From Candidatus Zhuqueibacterota bacterium (GTDB lineage Bacteria > SM23-31 > B21-G16), in the NCBI GenBank assembly GCA_003644825.1, contig QNDJ01000140.1, positions 1-5,517 on the forward strand: a stretch of 5,517 nucleotides of DNA. The letters are read 5' to 3'. The position numbers and the translations under genes were made by a program. Positions 1 through 5,517 of the stretch are shown piece by piece. Positions within the stretch are counted from its first letter, which is position 1. Each line of letters opens with the position of its first letter. Under the pieces are notes generated by a model that had not been told where the DNA came from, ran no database searches, and saw only the letters and a list, made by a program, of their open reading frames with translations.

Positions 1-458
1 CTTCCCCAGTAATATAATTCATGCAATATTTGTTTTCCTTTATCTTGAGGAAATATTAACATCCCTATTTCTATATTTTTTTCAATAGATGTTCTTGTGA
101 GATTACCGGAACCTAATATGGCGAAAATCGGTTCATCTAAAGCACAAATATATAACTTGGCATGAAGCGAATTATTGTATCGAATTTCTACAAAGTCAGA
201 ATTTTTAAGAATATCTATAGCTTGTTTGTGGTAATCTTCTTTAGGTTCCCTTGTAATAATATAAGTAAAAATTTTATCATTTTCTATCCTATTTTTTAAT
301 CTTTCAATTGAGAAACGAGTATTAACCAGGCCGGTTATTATTGGTGAGATTATTATAAGATTGTTAGCTTTAAAATCTCCTATAAAAAATTTCTTAAAAA
401 AGTCCATCACCGGATTATATGAGATTTTAACATAAGGAATTTCCTTTTCAATATTCAT
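1..458 (-). CDS. Phospholipase D-like (HKD) domain protein, N-terminal part, cut by window edge
   Basis: This frame is read from my own translation of the complement and is open to base 1, so the C-terminus is missing; about 152 residues are visible. A single HKD-type motif is present: SLHAKLY with His99 and Lys101, followed by GSGNLT at residues 116-121, matching the HxK...GSxN pattern of the PLD superfamily. In this family the histidine attacks a phosphodiester; members include lipases, Nuc-type and restriction nucleases, and helicase-associated domains. No signal peptide or membrane segment is seen, so it is probably cytoplasmic, and a nuclease is more likely than a lipase, though this is inference. 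ATG at 458 is preferred because GGAAAG lies 7 bases upstream; an in-frame ATG at 473 would add MESQK but has no nearby ribosome binding site. It follows rodZ by about 50 bases with no terminator between them, so it may be the distal gene of the operon. Confidence 0.82.
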   Translation of the reverse strand, partial: MNIEKEIPYVKISYNPVMDFFKKFFIGDFKANNLIIISPIITGLVNTRFSIERLKNRIENDKIFTYIITREPKEDYHKQAIDILKNSDFVEIRYNNSLHAKLYICALDEPIFAILGSGNLTRTSIEKNIEIGMLIFPQDKGKQILHELYYWG

Positions 459-510
459 TTTTTGACTTTCCATAATTTTAAAAAATAAAATCCAATTTAT
501 TAAAAATATT
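459..510 (-). other. Short AT-rich spacer between rodZ and the PLD-like gene
   Basis: This spacer is almost entirely A and T. It has no GC-rich inverted repeat followed by a T run, so no Rho-independent terminator is visible after rodZ. No convincing -35/-10 pair is visible either. The simplest reading is read-through from rodZ into the PLD-like gene. The bases at 466-471 (complement GGAAAG) look like the ribosome binding site for the start at 458. Confidence 0.5.
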
Positions 511-1287
511 TCATTGCTGTTCTGGTCTTTTTCTGAGTTGCAGGTTTTCTATGCCATTTTTTGTAAACCTGACATACCATACAAGTTGATTTTTACTGCC
601 GAGAGAGTCTATTTTAGCACCGTTCAGGTAGAATTCAAGTCCTTTTGCTTTACCGATTCTCATTTCAATAAATTCTTTTGCTTTCCATACTTTTTTATCA
701 TCTTTGTAAAAAGTATATTCTTTTGCAGAGTCACCATCAACTGAAACCCTGAGCCATGTAATTTCTAATGCTTTACATTCCAGGGTTACTGGAGTGAATT
801 TTGTTTCTTCTGGTTTGTTTTCAACCTGCGGTATCTTTTCAGTTTTTAATGGTGTTACAATTTCGTGGGTTTTAATTTCAAGTTGATTATTTTCTTTTTT
901 TCTAAAATATGTTTGAAGGCTGAATATAATAACCACTGCAACTACTATAAGGATTACCGGCATTAATTTGCGGTTTTTCTCTTTTAAGAACGGTTCCTTT
1001 TCTATTATTTCTTTTTCTGAAGTGGTTTCTTCTTCTTTTTCTTCTGAATCAGGTTCAGTTTTGAACAGGTTATCGAATTTCATCATTGTTTCTTTAACAT
1101 CCATTCCAAGATACTTTGCATAAGTTTTAATAAAGGCTTTTACATAAGGTCTGGGTAAAAAATCGAATTCACCTGATTCAATTTTTTTCAGGAATTTTAT
1201 ATTTATTTTTGTTTTATCAGAGATTTCTTTTAAAGTTAGTTTTTTTCCTTCTCTGAAGTTTTTCAGTTCTTGTGCAAAGGATTCCAT
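511..1287 (-). CDS. rodZ: RodZ-like cell-shape protein (HTH_25, one TM segment, DUF4115)
   Basis: The 258-residue protein has the full RodZ layout. Residues 4-70 form a cytoplasmic Xre/Cro-like helix-turn-helix domain that includes the family hallmark LPRPYVKAFIKTYAKYLG at 44-61. A charged, Glu/Lys-rich linker covers about 75-107, one membrane helix covers about 109-127, and a second linker covers 128-165. Residues about 166-252 resemble the periplasmic DUF4115 beta domain (ITWLRVSVDG...). RodZ binds MreB through its HTH domain and links the MreB filament to the cell-wall elongation machinery; in this family the HTH serves protein contact rather than a typical repressor role. It starts 2 bases after the maf stop, with GGAG 10 bases upstream of the ATG, so translation is probably coupled to maf. 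Length and domain order are normal for a compact RodZ. Paralogous HTH/DUF4115 proteins exist, so the name rests on architecture alone. Confidence 0.92.
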   Translation of the reverse strand: MESFAQELKNFREGKKLTLKEISDKTKINIKFLKKIESGEFDFLPRPYVKAFIKTYAKYLGMDVKETMMKFDNLFKTEPDSEEKEEETTSEKEIIEKEPFLKEKNRKLMPVILIVVAVVIIFSLQTYFRKKENNQLEIKTHEIVTPLKTEKIPQVENKPEETKFTPVTLECKALEITWLRVSVDGDSAKEYTFYKDDKKVWKAKEFIEMRIGKAKGLEFYLNGAKIDSLGSKNQLVWYVRFTKNGIENLQLRKRPEQQ

Positions 1288-1289
1288 TT

Positions 1290-1892
1290 TTAAGTTGCTC
1301 CGACTATTTCTTTTTGAGCCTGTTTATAAAGGTCATAAAATTTACTTATGGGGAACCCCATTACATTAAAAAAACAACCGTTTACTTTTTTAATGAATAA
1401 AGAACCAATACCCTGAATTCCATAAGCACCTGCTTTATCCATTGGTTCCTTACTTTCGATGTATTCTTCAATTTCAATTTTATCCATTTTTTTGAATTCA
1501 ACTTCAGTTACTTCAAAATCCGTTTTTAATATGTTTTCGGGTTTAAAAAAAAGGGCTATTCCAGTATAAACTTTATGGATGTTCCCGGAAAGGAGATAAA
1601 GCATTCTTTTTGCTTCAGAGATATCTTTTGGTTTACCAAGAATTAATCCGTTTATTACAACAACAGTATCTGCTCCAACAATTAATCCGTTATCAATTTT
1701 TTTTGAAATATTCTTCACTTTTTTTAAAGCCATATTTGTAACAAAGCTGTCAGGCTTAGTTGATTCTGGTATTTTTTCTTTGATGGAACTTTTTACGATA
1801 CTAAAATTAAGGCCAAGTTTTTTGAAGATTATTGCTCTTCTTGGTGAACCTGATGCAAGGATTATCTTTCTACCGATAAGATTTTTTATCAT
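1290..1892 (-). CDS. maf: Maf family nucleoside triphosphate pyrophosphatase (YhdE-like, dTTP/UTP)
   Basis: The 200-residue protein matches Maf end to end. It has the N-terminal signature LASGSPRR (12-19), the GADTVVV motif (73-79) with the catalytic-region Asp, GKP at 86-88, LSG then HKVYTG (106-111), EPMDKAGAYGIQG (149-161), and NVMGFP near the C-terminus. Maf proteins cleave nucleoside triphosphates to the monophosphate and pyrophosphate, removing non-canonical or modified nucleotides in the cytoplasm; some are linked to septum inhibition. SPRR together with GAYGIQG resembles the YhdE (dTTP/UTP) branch rather than the YceF (m7GTP) branch, so that substrate is inferred. The start is ATG 1892: it overlaps the upstream stop as ATGA and has GGGGA 5 bases upstream. 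A GTG at 1904 is in frame, but it overlaps that ribosome binding site and would add only four residues. The stop lies 2 bases before rodZ. Confidence 0.96.
   Translation of the reverse strand: MIKNLIGRKIILASGSPRRAIIFKKLGLNFSIVKSSIKEKIPESTKPDSFVTNMALKKVKNISKKIDNGLIVGADTVVVINGLILGKPKDISEAKRMLYLLSGNIHKVYTGIALFFKPENILKTDFEVTEVEFKKMDKIEIEEYIESKEPMDKAGAYGIQGIGSLFIKKVNGCFFNVMGFPISKFYDLYKQAQKEIVGAT
1298..1301 (-). promoter_or_regulatory. Ribosome binding site GGAG of rodZ
   Basis: The complement reads GGAG ten bases upstream of ATG 1287, within the last codons of maf. It supports the rodZ start and tight coupling of the two genes. Confidence 0.65.
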
Positions 1893-2488
1893 ACATTTCC
1901 CCACAATGCCTGAATCTGGGTAAGAAGGGTTTCTGGTTTATTTGCCGGATGATAATTGCCGGGGTCAATGATATCGAGTTGGTCCGCGGCTTTTTCGTAG
2001 TTACCAAGGTAGTAATATGCTTGTGCCAGGATAAGAATCAGGTCACCTGCAGAAATCTGGTTATCTCTTTTAAATACGTAATTACTATCTTTTTCAAGCA
2101 CAGATTGCGCCGCATTTATTGCATCTTCATAATGGTTCTTTACGATAAGAACTAAAGCTAACCCTGCAAGTGCATCAAGGTTATCCGGTTCTTTTACTAG
2201 GGCTTTTTCAAAATTTTCCTGTGCTAAATTGTATTTTTGGTCTCCGCTTCCGAAAGCTAAACGTGCATAACACCACCCCACCCCAATATAAGCATCTGTA
2301 TTTGTGTTATCGTATTTGAATATTTCACCAAATTTTATAACAGCATTACTATAATCTTTGCTGGAATATAAACTCCATCCTTCATTGATTAAAGAATTAA
2401 TTATTTCATTAATATCGGGTCCTGTAGATTTCTTTTTCCCGCAGAAAACAAATAAAAGTATAAACAATAGAATTAAATTCTTTTTAAT
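1889..2488 (-). CDS. TPR-repeat lipoprotein, probable ATT start
   Basis: The product is about 199 residues. From the ATT at 2488 it begins with Lys-Lys-Asn, then a hydrophobic stretch (residues 5-15), then Cys16-Gly-Lys-Lys-Lys-Ser-Thr-Gly-Pro, which looks like a signal peptidase II lipoprotein leader. The lipobox is FVFC; Phe at -1 is unusual, so lipidation is likely rather than certain. Residues about 28-182 hold roughly four tetratricopeptide helix pairs (for example EGWSLYSSKDYSNAVIKFGEI, FEKALVKEPDNLDALAGLAL and AYYYLGNYEKAADQL with its neighbours). TPR domains bind partner proteins; here the protein would sit at the inner or outer membrane facing the periplasm, partner unknown. With only ATG, GTG or TTG allowed, the frame starts at TTG 2467, which loses the lysines and lies 27 bases from the AGGAGG. 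The gene follows the protease stop by 12 bases, and its TGA overlaps the maf ATG. Confidence 0.85.
   Translation of the reverse strand: MKKNLILLFILLFVFCGKKKSTGPDINEIINSLINEGWSLYSSKDYSNAVIKFGEIFKYDNTNTDAYIGVGWCYARLAFGSGDQKYNLAQENFEKALVKEPDNLDALAGLALVLIVKNHYEDAINAAQSVLEKDSNYVFKRDNQISAGDLILILAQAYYYLGNYEKAADQLDIIDPGNYHPANKPETLLTQIQALWGNV
1898..1902 (-). promoter_or_regulatory. Ribosome binding site GGGGA of maf
   Basis: The complement reads GGGGA five bases upstream of ATG 1892 and lies inside the end of the TPR lipoprotein gene. Together with the ATGA stop/start overlap at 1889-1892 it supports ATG 1892 over the in-frame GTG at 1904 and implies translational coupling. Confidence 0.75.
2486..2488 (-). 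other. Probable non-canonical ATT (AUU) start codon
   Basis: On the complement the order is protease stop TAA, AGGAGG, CTTAAA, ATT, AAA, AAG, AAT. The ATT sits at ideal spacing after a perfect Shine-Dalgarno and is in frame with the TPR lipoprotein. No ATG or GTG lies between the AGGAGG and the signal-peptide core. AUU starts are rare but established (for example infC of E. coli). A single-base change or sequencing error from ATG would look the same. Confidence 0.6.
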
Positions 2489-2494
2489 TTTAAG

Positions 2495-2500
2495 CCTCCT
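2495..2500 (-). promoter_or_regulatory. Perfect Shine-Dalgarno AGGAGG for the TPR lipoprotein
   Basis: The complement reads AGGAGG immediately after the TAA stop of the protease. It is the strongest ribosome binding site in the window. It decides the start of the next gene: the spacing is 6 bases to the ATT at 2488 and 27 bases to the TTG at 2467, so the former is favoured. Confidence 0.85.
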
Positions 2501-5500
2501 TTATTTTGTTAAAACAAGTTTTAAAGTTCTGGAAAAATTCCCGGCTTTTAATCTGTATAAATATATACCACTGGATACATTTCTCCCGTTATTATCTTTT
2601 CCGTTCCAGATTTCTTTGTATGTTCCCTTTGTTTTGTAACCATTAACCAGAGTTCTTATTTCCTGACCCAGTAAATTGTAAATTCTTAATGTTACAAAGC
2701 AGCCTTTTTTTATACTATATCTGATAGTAGTTTCAGGGTTAAAAGGATTCGGGTAATTTTGATAAAGGACATATTCAAGTGGTATGGAGAAGCTTCTGGA
2801 TTTATCATATCTCAATTGATAAGTTCCCAGTCGGTTTATTGTTGCATTTATTGTTTTTGAATCGTAATCAATATAAGACTTGATAGGTATCCACTTGTTG
2901 TTATCCAGTATTGCTATATATAGTTTCTCTTTTTTTAGATTTTTCGTCTGTTCAATGTCATATCTGAAGGAGATTTCTGCATTGCCGGCAAGAATTCCAG
3001 CAGGGCTAAAGGTTGCAGGTTTACTGACACTTATACTGTTATCCGGAGTTTCAGGTTTTGCCCTTTTTATTTTGAATGGATATCCAGTAAAGGCAATCAG
3101 ATGGGCATCTTTCTTTAATGAGTAAGCGGGAATATTGAGAACTGCGATGCCATCCAGAGTGGATATTTTACCTTCAGAGGTTGACTGGATTCCCTGAACA
3201 TTCATAGAAATTGTTGTATCTTTTTTTATGAAACCGTATTTGTTGGTGCCTTCAATAGTAATATCAACTTTTCCATTCTGATTAATAACTACATTATCAT
3301 CAACAAAGACTTTTCCTGATGTTCCACTTGGTTTAAAATTCAATGTTTTTGTTGAATCTCCGTAAACGATTTTTCCTTTCAGATTTTTGAGGGATAGTTC
3401 TTTTTTACCGACAACATAAACATCAATATTCTCGGTGAAGATTGGGTGTTGCAGAAAACCTGTTGTGAATACCGGTTCATCTTCATCAGCATAGGTCATT
3501 TCAACACGAATCATAAGGTTGAAGGAATCAAGGTAAACTTCTTCTTCCTGGTCAGTTCGTATTAAAAGTTCACTGAAAGAGCGCCATCCGGGTTTATCAA
3601 AAGTCGGTCCGAAGAGTGCCCAGCTGTTGCTATGCCCTTCATTTAACTTATCAACAGCCAGAAATACTGCACCGGTATCATCAGAATCGTGTAAGATGCT
3701 CACATAAAAATCATTTTCGAACCCTGTGAGAAAACCCGCCTGGTCCTGGAAATCTACATTTATCCACTGGAAATATTTTGATTCATTTATTGTTATTTTT
3801 TTTGGTGGTGCAAGGATTTTACCAGGAGAATTATTTTCACCGGAATCATCATATACTCTTATCTCAAAATCATCTGTATTGAATACACCACCATAAATTT
3901 TCATCTTCAAAAGAGTGCTGTTTTTGTTCGGGGGATGAAACTTAACAGCCCATCCAGAACCCTGTGTATTATAACCAAACCATAGTAAATTAACAGGTCT
4001 CTGGTCAGCAGTGAAGAATATAACGTCATTTACTCCATCATCATATTTTAACTCTTTAACGAAATAGGATTGTTCGGCACAGGCAGTATAGGAATACTCT
4101 GTTTGCAGGTTGATAGGATTTACAAAACACAGGATTATTTCTCTGTATGTTGTGCCAAATTTATTTTCTTTAAACTCCTCATTCGGGTTTACATCAATGA
4201 CTCTGATTTCGTTTTGAGCAATTTCAATAGCTTTAATTTTTAGAAACCGGGTATTGAAAGACATTTGAAGTGCAAGCCCGCTTGATAGTCTTGAATATTC
4301 TCCTGCAACTCCATCTATTTTTTTACTATCAATGGACACAGGATATTCATTATGGTTTTCATGAACCCATGCTTTAAAAGTTTTTGCTTGAGGTAATGCG
4401 TAACCCCAGGCAGGATTGATGGAATTGTTGTTCAGTATATTTGCTATAACCCAGTTGGAGAAAAGTTCATCCCAGGATATTGATGGTGTAACCGTTGTCA
4501 GAAGATTTTTTATACTCGTTAACCCATTTTCCGGGTCCTGCACAAGATTTTTTATAAAGTTATCTCCTAACTGTTCTTCGAGGTATAGAGTCCATAGTTG
4601 AACCTTTACATAATCTGCAATAACTTTAGGGTCTGGATAGGAAGCAAAGGTTGTTAAATTTCTGTTTGTGTCTTCGAAAAAGGGTGAAGGATTCTCAAAG
4701 TTGTAGCCTGTTAAAATTTGTGCATACTGAGATAACCCTTCATTTAAAAAACTTTGTTCATTTTTATCATAGTTGTAATGAATTAAATGCTGAAACTCAT
4801 GAGCTACATTGCTTAGAAGGTTGTGAACATTGGATAGAGAAGGGTATGTATCAATATAAAGAAGGTCTCTCTGGTTACTTCCTTCAGATGTGGTCTGGTC
4901 ATTGGATGTGAAATATCCTGCATAGTAAATTGATTCCTGGGGGTAATTGTCTTTGATATCCAGAAGTAAGAAATCGACAAGTCCGTCACCATCTTTGTTG
5001 GGTGGTTCTCCGAAATATTCGATTTCGAGTTCAACAATGCCTTTATTTGGGTTTTTTGATCCGGTTGGTGTAGAGTGTTCCAGCCTCTCCATTATTGTAT
5101 TAACAATTTCATCAGTAACTCTTCCATTTTCCAGTTCAGCTTTTTCGACCCAGATTTGTGTTTTTTGCCCTTTAGCTCTTAATTCTGCTGTTAAAGTATA
5201 GAATTTTTGTTCTTTATGATTGATAGCATAAAACTGAAGAGTATCACCTACATTATATTCTGTTTTAGATATTTTTTTTATGCTTTTTATTGTTTTTTTG
5301 AAGAAATCCGGGTTTAATTTTTCTGTATTTATAATGGCTTTTTTGATGTATTCTCTGTTAAAAACGGGTGTTCCACAGAGATATGTCCTTTTCTCTATTC
5401 CAGCTAAATTTCTTGTTTTTATCTCTTGATGTTTATTCTGACCGAAAAGTAAATTATTATGACAAAGAGGGAATAAAAAAAATAGTAAAATTATAACGAT

Positions 5501-5517
5501 TCTTTTTTTCTGTCCCA
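2501..5517 (-). CDS. Secreted gluzincin-type zinc metalloprotease with T9SS sorting tail, start at window edge
   Basis: The frame stays open past the internal ATG at 5092 to the window end. The first two visible bases are TG, followed by GGA CAG AAA AAA AGA, so the start codon probably begins at 5518; the protein is then about 1005 residues. Using that numbering: a signal peptide at 1-26 (QKKR, then a hydrophobic core, cleavage near LFG/Q); a pre-catalytic domain to about 170; an acidic DGDG loop near 176-179, possibly calcium-binding; zinc motif HEFQH with His240, Glu241 and His244; and NEGLSQYA with the likely third ligand Glu260. A beta-sandwich beginning YDDG spans about 492-670, followed by Ig-like domains at about 682-774 and 783-904, and a T9SS type A sorting domain at 912-1005. 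The HExxH...NEG spacing is gluzincin-like, similar to M6/M30-like secreted proteases; the exact family is uncertain. It should be exported by Sec, then by T9SS to the surface or medium, to digest proteins; the substrate is unknown. It is the first visible gene of the operon. Confidence 0.9.
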   Translation of the reverse strand, partial: GQKKRIVIILLFFLFPLCHNNLLFGQNKHQEIKTRNLAGIEKRTYLCGTPVFNREYIKKAIINTEKLNPDFFKKTIKSIKKISKTEYNVGDTLQFYAINHKEQKFYTLTAELRAKGQKTQIWVEKAELENGRVTDEIVNTIMERLEHSTPTGSKNPNKGIVELEIEYFGEPPNKDGDGLVDFLLLDIKDNYPQESIYYAGYFTSNDQTTSEGSNQRDLLYIDTYPSLSNVHNLLSNVAHEFQHLIHYNYDKNEQSFLNEGLSQYAQILTGYNFENPSPFFEDTNRNLTTFASYPDPKVIADYVKVQLWTLYLEEQLGDNFIKNLVQDPENGLTSIKNLLTTVTPSISWDELFSNWVIANILNNNSINPAWGYALPQAKTFKAWVHENHNEYPVSIDSKKIDGVAGEYSRLSSGLALQMSFNTRFLKIKAIEIAQNEIRVIDVNPNEEFKENKFGTTYREIILCFVNPINLQTEYSYTACAEQSYFVKELKYDDGVNDVIFFTADQRPVNLLWFGYNTQGSGWAVKFHPPNKNSTLLKMKIYGGVFNTDDFEIRVYDDSGENNSPGKILAPPKKITINESKYFQWINVDFQDQAGFLTGFENDFYVSILHDSDDTGAVFLAVDKLNEGHSNSWALFGPTFDKPGWRSFSELLIRTDQEEEVYLDSFNLMIRVEMTYADEDEPVFTTGFLQHPIFTENIDVYVVGKKELSLKNLKGKIVYGDSTKTLNFKPSGTSGKVFVDDNVVINQNGKVDITIEGTNKYGFIKKDTTISMNVQGIQSTSEGKISTLDGIAVLNIPAYSLKKDAHLIAFTGYPFKIKRAKPETPDNSISVSKPATFSPAGILAGNAEISFRYDIEQTKNLKKEKLYIAILDNNKWIPIKSYIDYDSKTINATINRLGTYQLRYDKSRSFSIPLEYVLYQNYPNPFNPETTIRYSIKKGCFVTLRIYNLLGQEIRTLVNGYKTKGTYKEIWNGKDNNGRNVSSGIYLYRLKAGNFSRTLKLVLTK
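2504..2785 (-). other. T9SS type A C-terminal sorting domain (coding segment)
   Basis: This segment encodes the last 94 residues of the protease. It opens with YQNYPNPFNPETTIRYS and continues with the FlgD-like Ig-fold pattern: VTLRIYNLLGQEIRTLVNG, W-N-G-K-D-N-N-G, then SSGIYLYRL and a closing strand LKLVLTK. This is the textbook form of the Por-secretion/T9SS type A tail, which directs proteins through the outer membrane and is usually removed. It implies that the genome encodes the type IX machinery, which is not in this window. Confidence 0.93.
5440..5515 (-). other. Signal peptide coding segment of the metalloprotease
   Basis: Translation of the complement gives GQKKR, then a run of about 12 hydrophobic residues rich in Ile, Leu and Phe, then PLCHNNLLFG followed by Gln-Asn. 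This is a Sec signal peptide with a basic n-region and likely cleavage after Gly26. It shows that the true N-terminus is at or just beyond the right window edge, and that the ATG at 5092 is an internal methionine. The Cys at residue 19 has no proper lipobox. Confidence 0.8.

Noticed and set aside
514-744. Plus-strand open frame of 76 codons
   Set aside because: It lies wholly antisense to rodZ, is rich in Phe, Cys and Ser as expected from the complement of Lys/Glu-rich coding sequence, and has no recognisable domain.
511-1287. Xre-type transcriptional repressor as the identity of the 258-residue protein
   Set aside because: The HTH is followed by a single membrane helix and a DUF4115-like periplasmic domain, and it carries the LPRPYVKAF hallmark of RodZ.
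1893-1904. GTG at 1904 as the start of maf
   Set aside because: It overlaps the ribosome binding site GGGGA of the ATG at 1892, adds four unconserved-looking residues (MGKC), and would replace the standard ATGA stop/start overlap by a longer one.
1949-2155. Plus-strand open frame of 68 codons
   Set aside because: It is antisense to the TPR lipoprotein, whose repeats are clear in the other strand, and it shows no domain or ribosome binding evidence.
2358-2639. Plus-strand open frame of 93 codons with hydrophobic stretches
   Set aside because: It spans the junction of two real minus-strand genes. Its hydrophobic look is the complement of the lipoprotein leader and the Lys-rich protease tail.
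2880-3125. Plus-strand open frame of 81 codons resembling a membrane peptide
   Set aside because: It is antisense to the Ig-like part of the protease, and the composition is explained by the coding strand.
4799-4813. Metzincin (HExxHxxGxxH) classification of the protease
   Set aside because: The sequence after HEFQH is LIHYNYDKNE, with no Gly and third His at the metzincin spacing. The downstream NEG motif fits a gluzincin instead.
4416-4911. Two plus-strand open frames (4416-4601 and 4651-4911)
   Set aside because: Both are antisense to the catalytic domain of the protease, whose HEFQH and NEG motifs establish the true frame.
4813-5037. Minus-strand open frame of 74 codons
   Set aside because: It is an out-of-frame overlap inside the protease gene, and its translation has no recognisable motif.
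4947-5201. Plus-strand open frame of 84 codons
   Set aside because: It is antisense to the protease N-terminal region, which reads through without stops on the minus strand.

Overview
This is an AT-rich window in which every convincing gene lies on the minus strand, so transcription runs from the right-hand end to the left. Five genes sit head to tail with gaps of 0 to about 50 bases and look like one operon. In transcription order they are: a large secreted zinc metalloprotease with a type IX secretion (T9SS) sorting tail; a small TPR lipoprotein; a Maf nucleotide pyrophosphatase; a RodZ-type cell-shape protein; and the N-terminal part of a phospholipase D-like (HKD) protein that leaves the window at base 1. 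No promoter, terminator, RNA gene, mobile element or CRISPR array was found. The operon promoter is probably to the right of the window.

The organism is a Gram-negative-type (two-membrane) bacterium. The protease tail (YQNYPNPFNPETTI followed by an FlgD-like Ig fold) is the sorting domain common in the Bacteroidota/Ignavibacteria/Chlorobi group and in candidate phyla such as WOR-3, Cloacimonadota, Marinimicrobia and KSB1. Its pairing with a 'CGKKKSTGP' lipoprotein and low G+C suggests one of those uncultured lineages, but one window cannot settle which. TGA acts as a normal stop, so there is no sign of a recoded genetic code.

Layout: 2501-5517 protease, 1889-2488 TPR lipoprotein, 1290-1892 maf, 511-1287 rodZ, 1-458 (or 473) PLD-like. 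Two gene starts differ from what a simple ATG/GTG/TTG search gives. The protease frame stays open to the window edge and begins with a signal peptide whose start codon appears to straddle base 5517/5518. The lipoprotein most plausibly starts at an ATT codon placed six bases after a perfect AGGAGG. The maf start is fixed by a 4-base ATGA overlap with the lipoprotein stop.

Functionally the cluster mixes secretion and envelope genes (protease, lipoprotein, RodZ) with a house-cleaning enzyme (Maf) and a possible nuclease. Beyond the shared envelope theme, the sequence shows no direct functional link between the genes. I see no clear evidence of an undescribed system. The most interesting points are the probable AUU start and the modular architecture of the protease.
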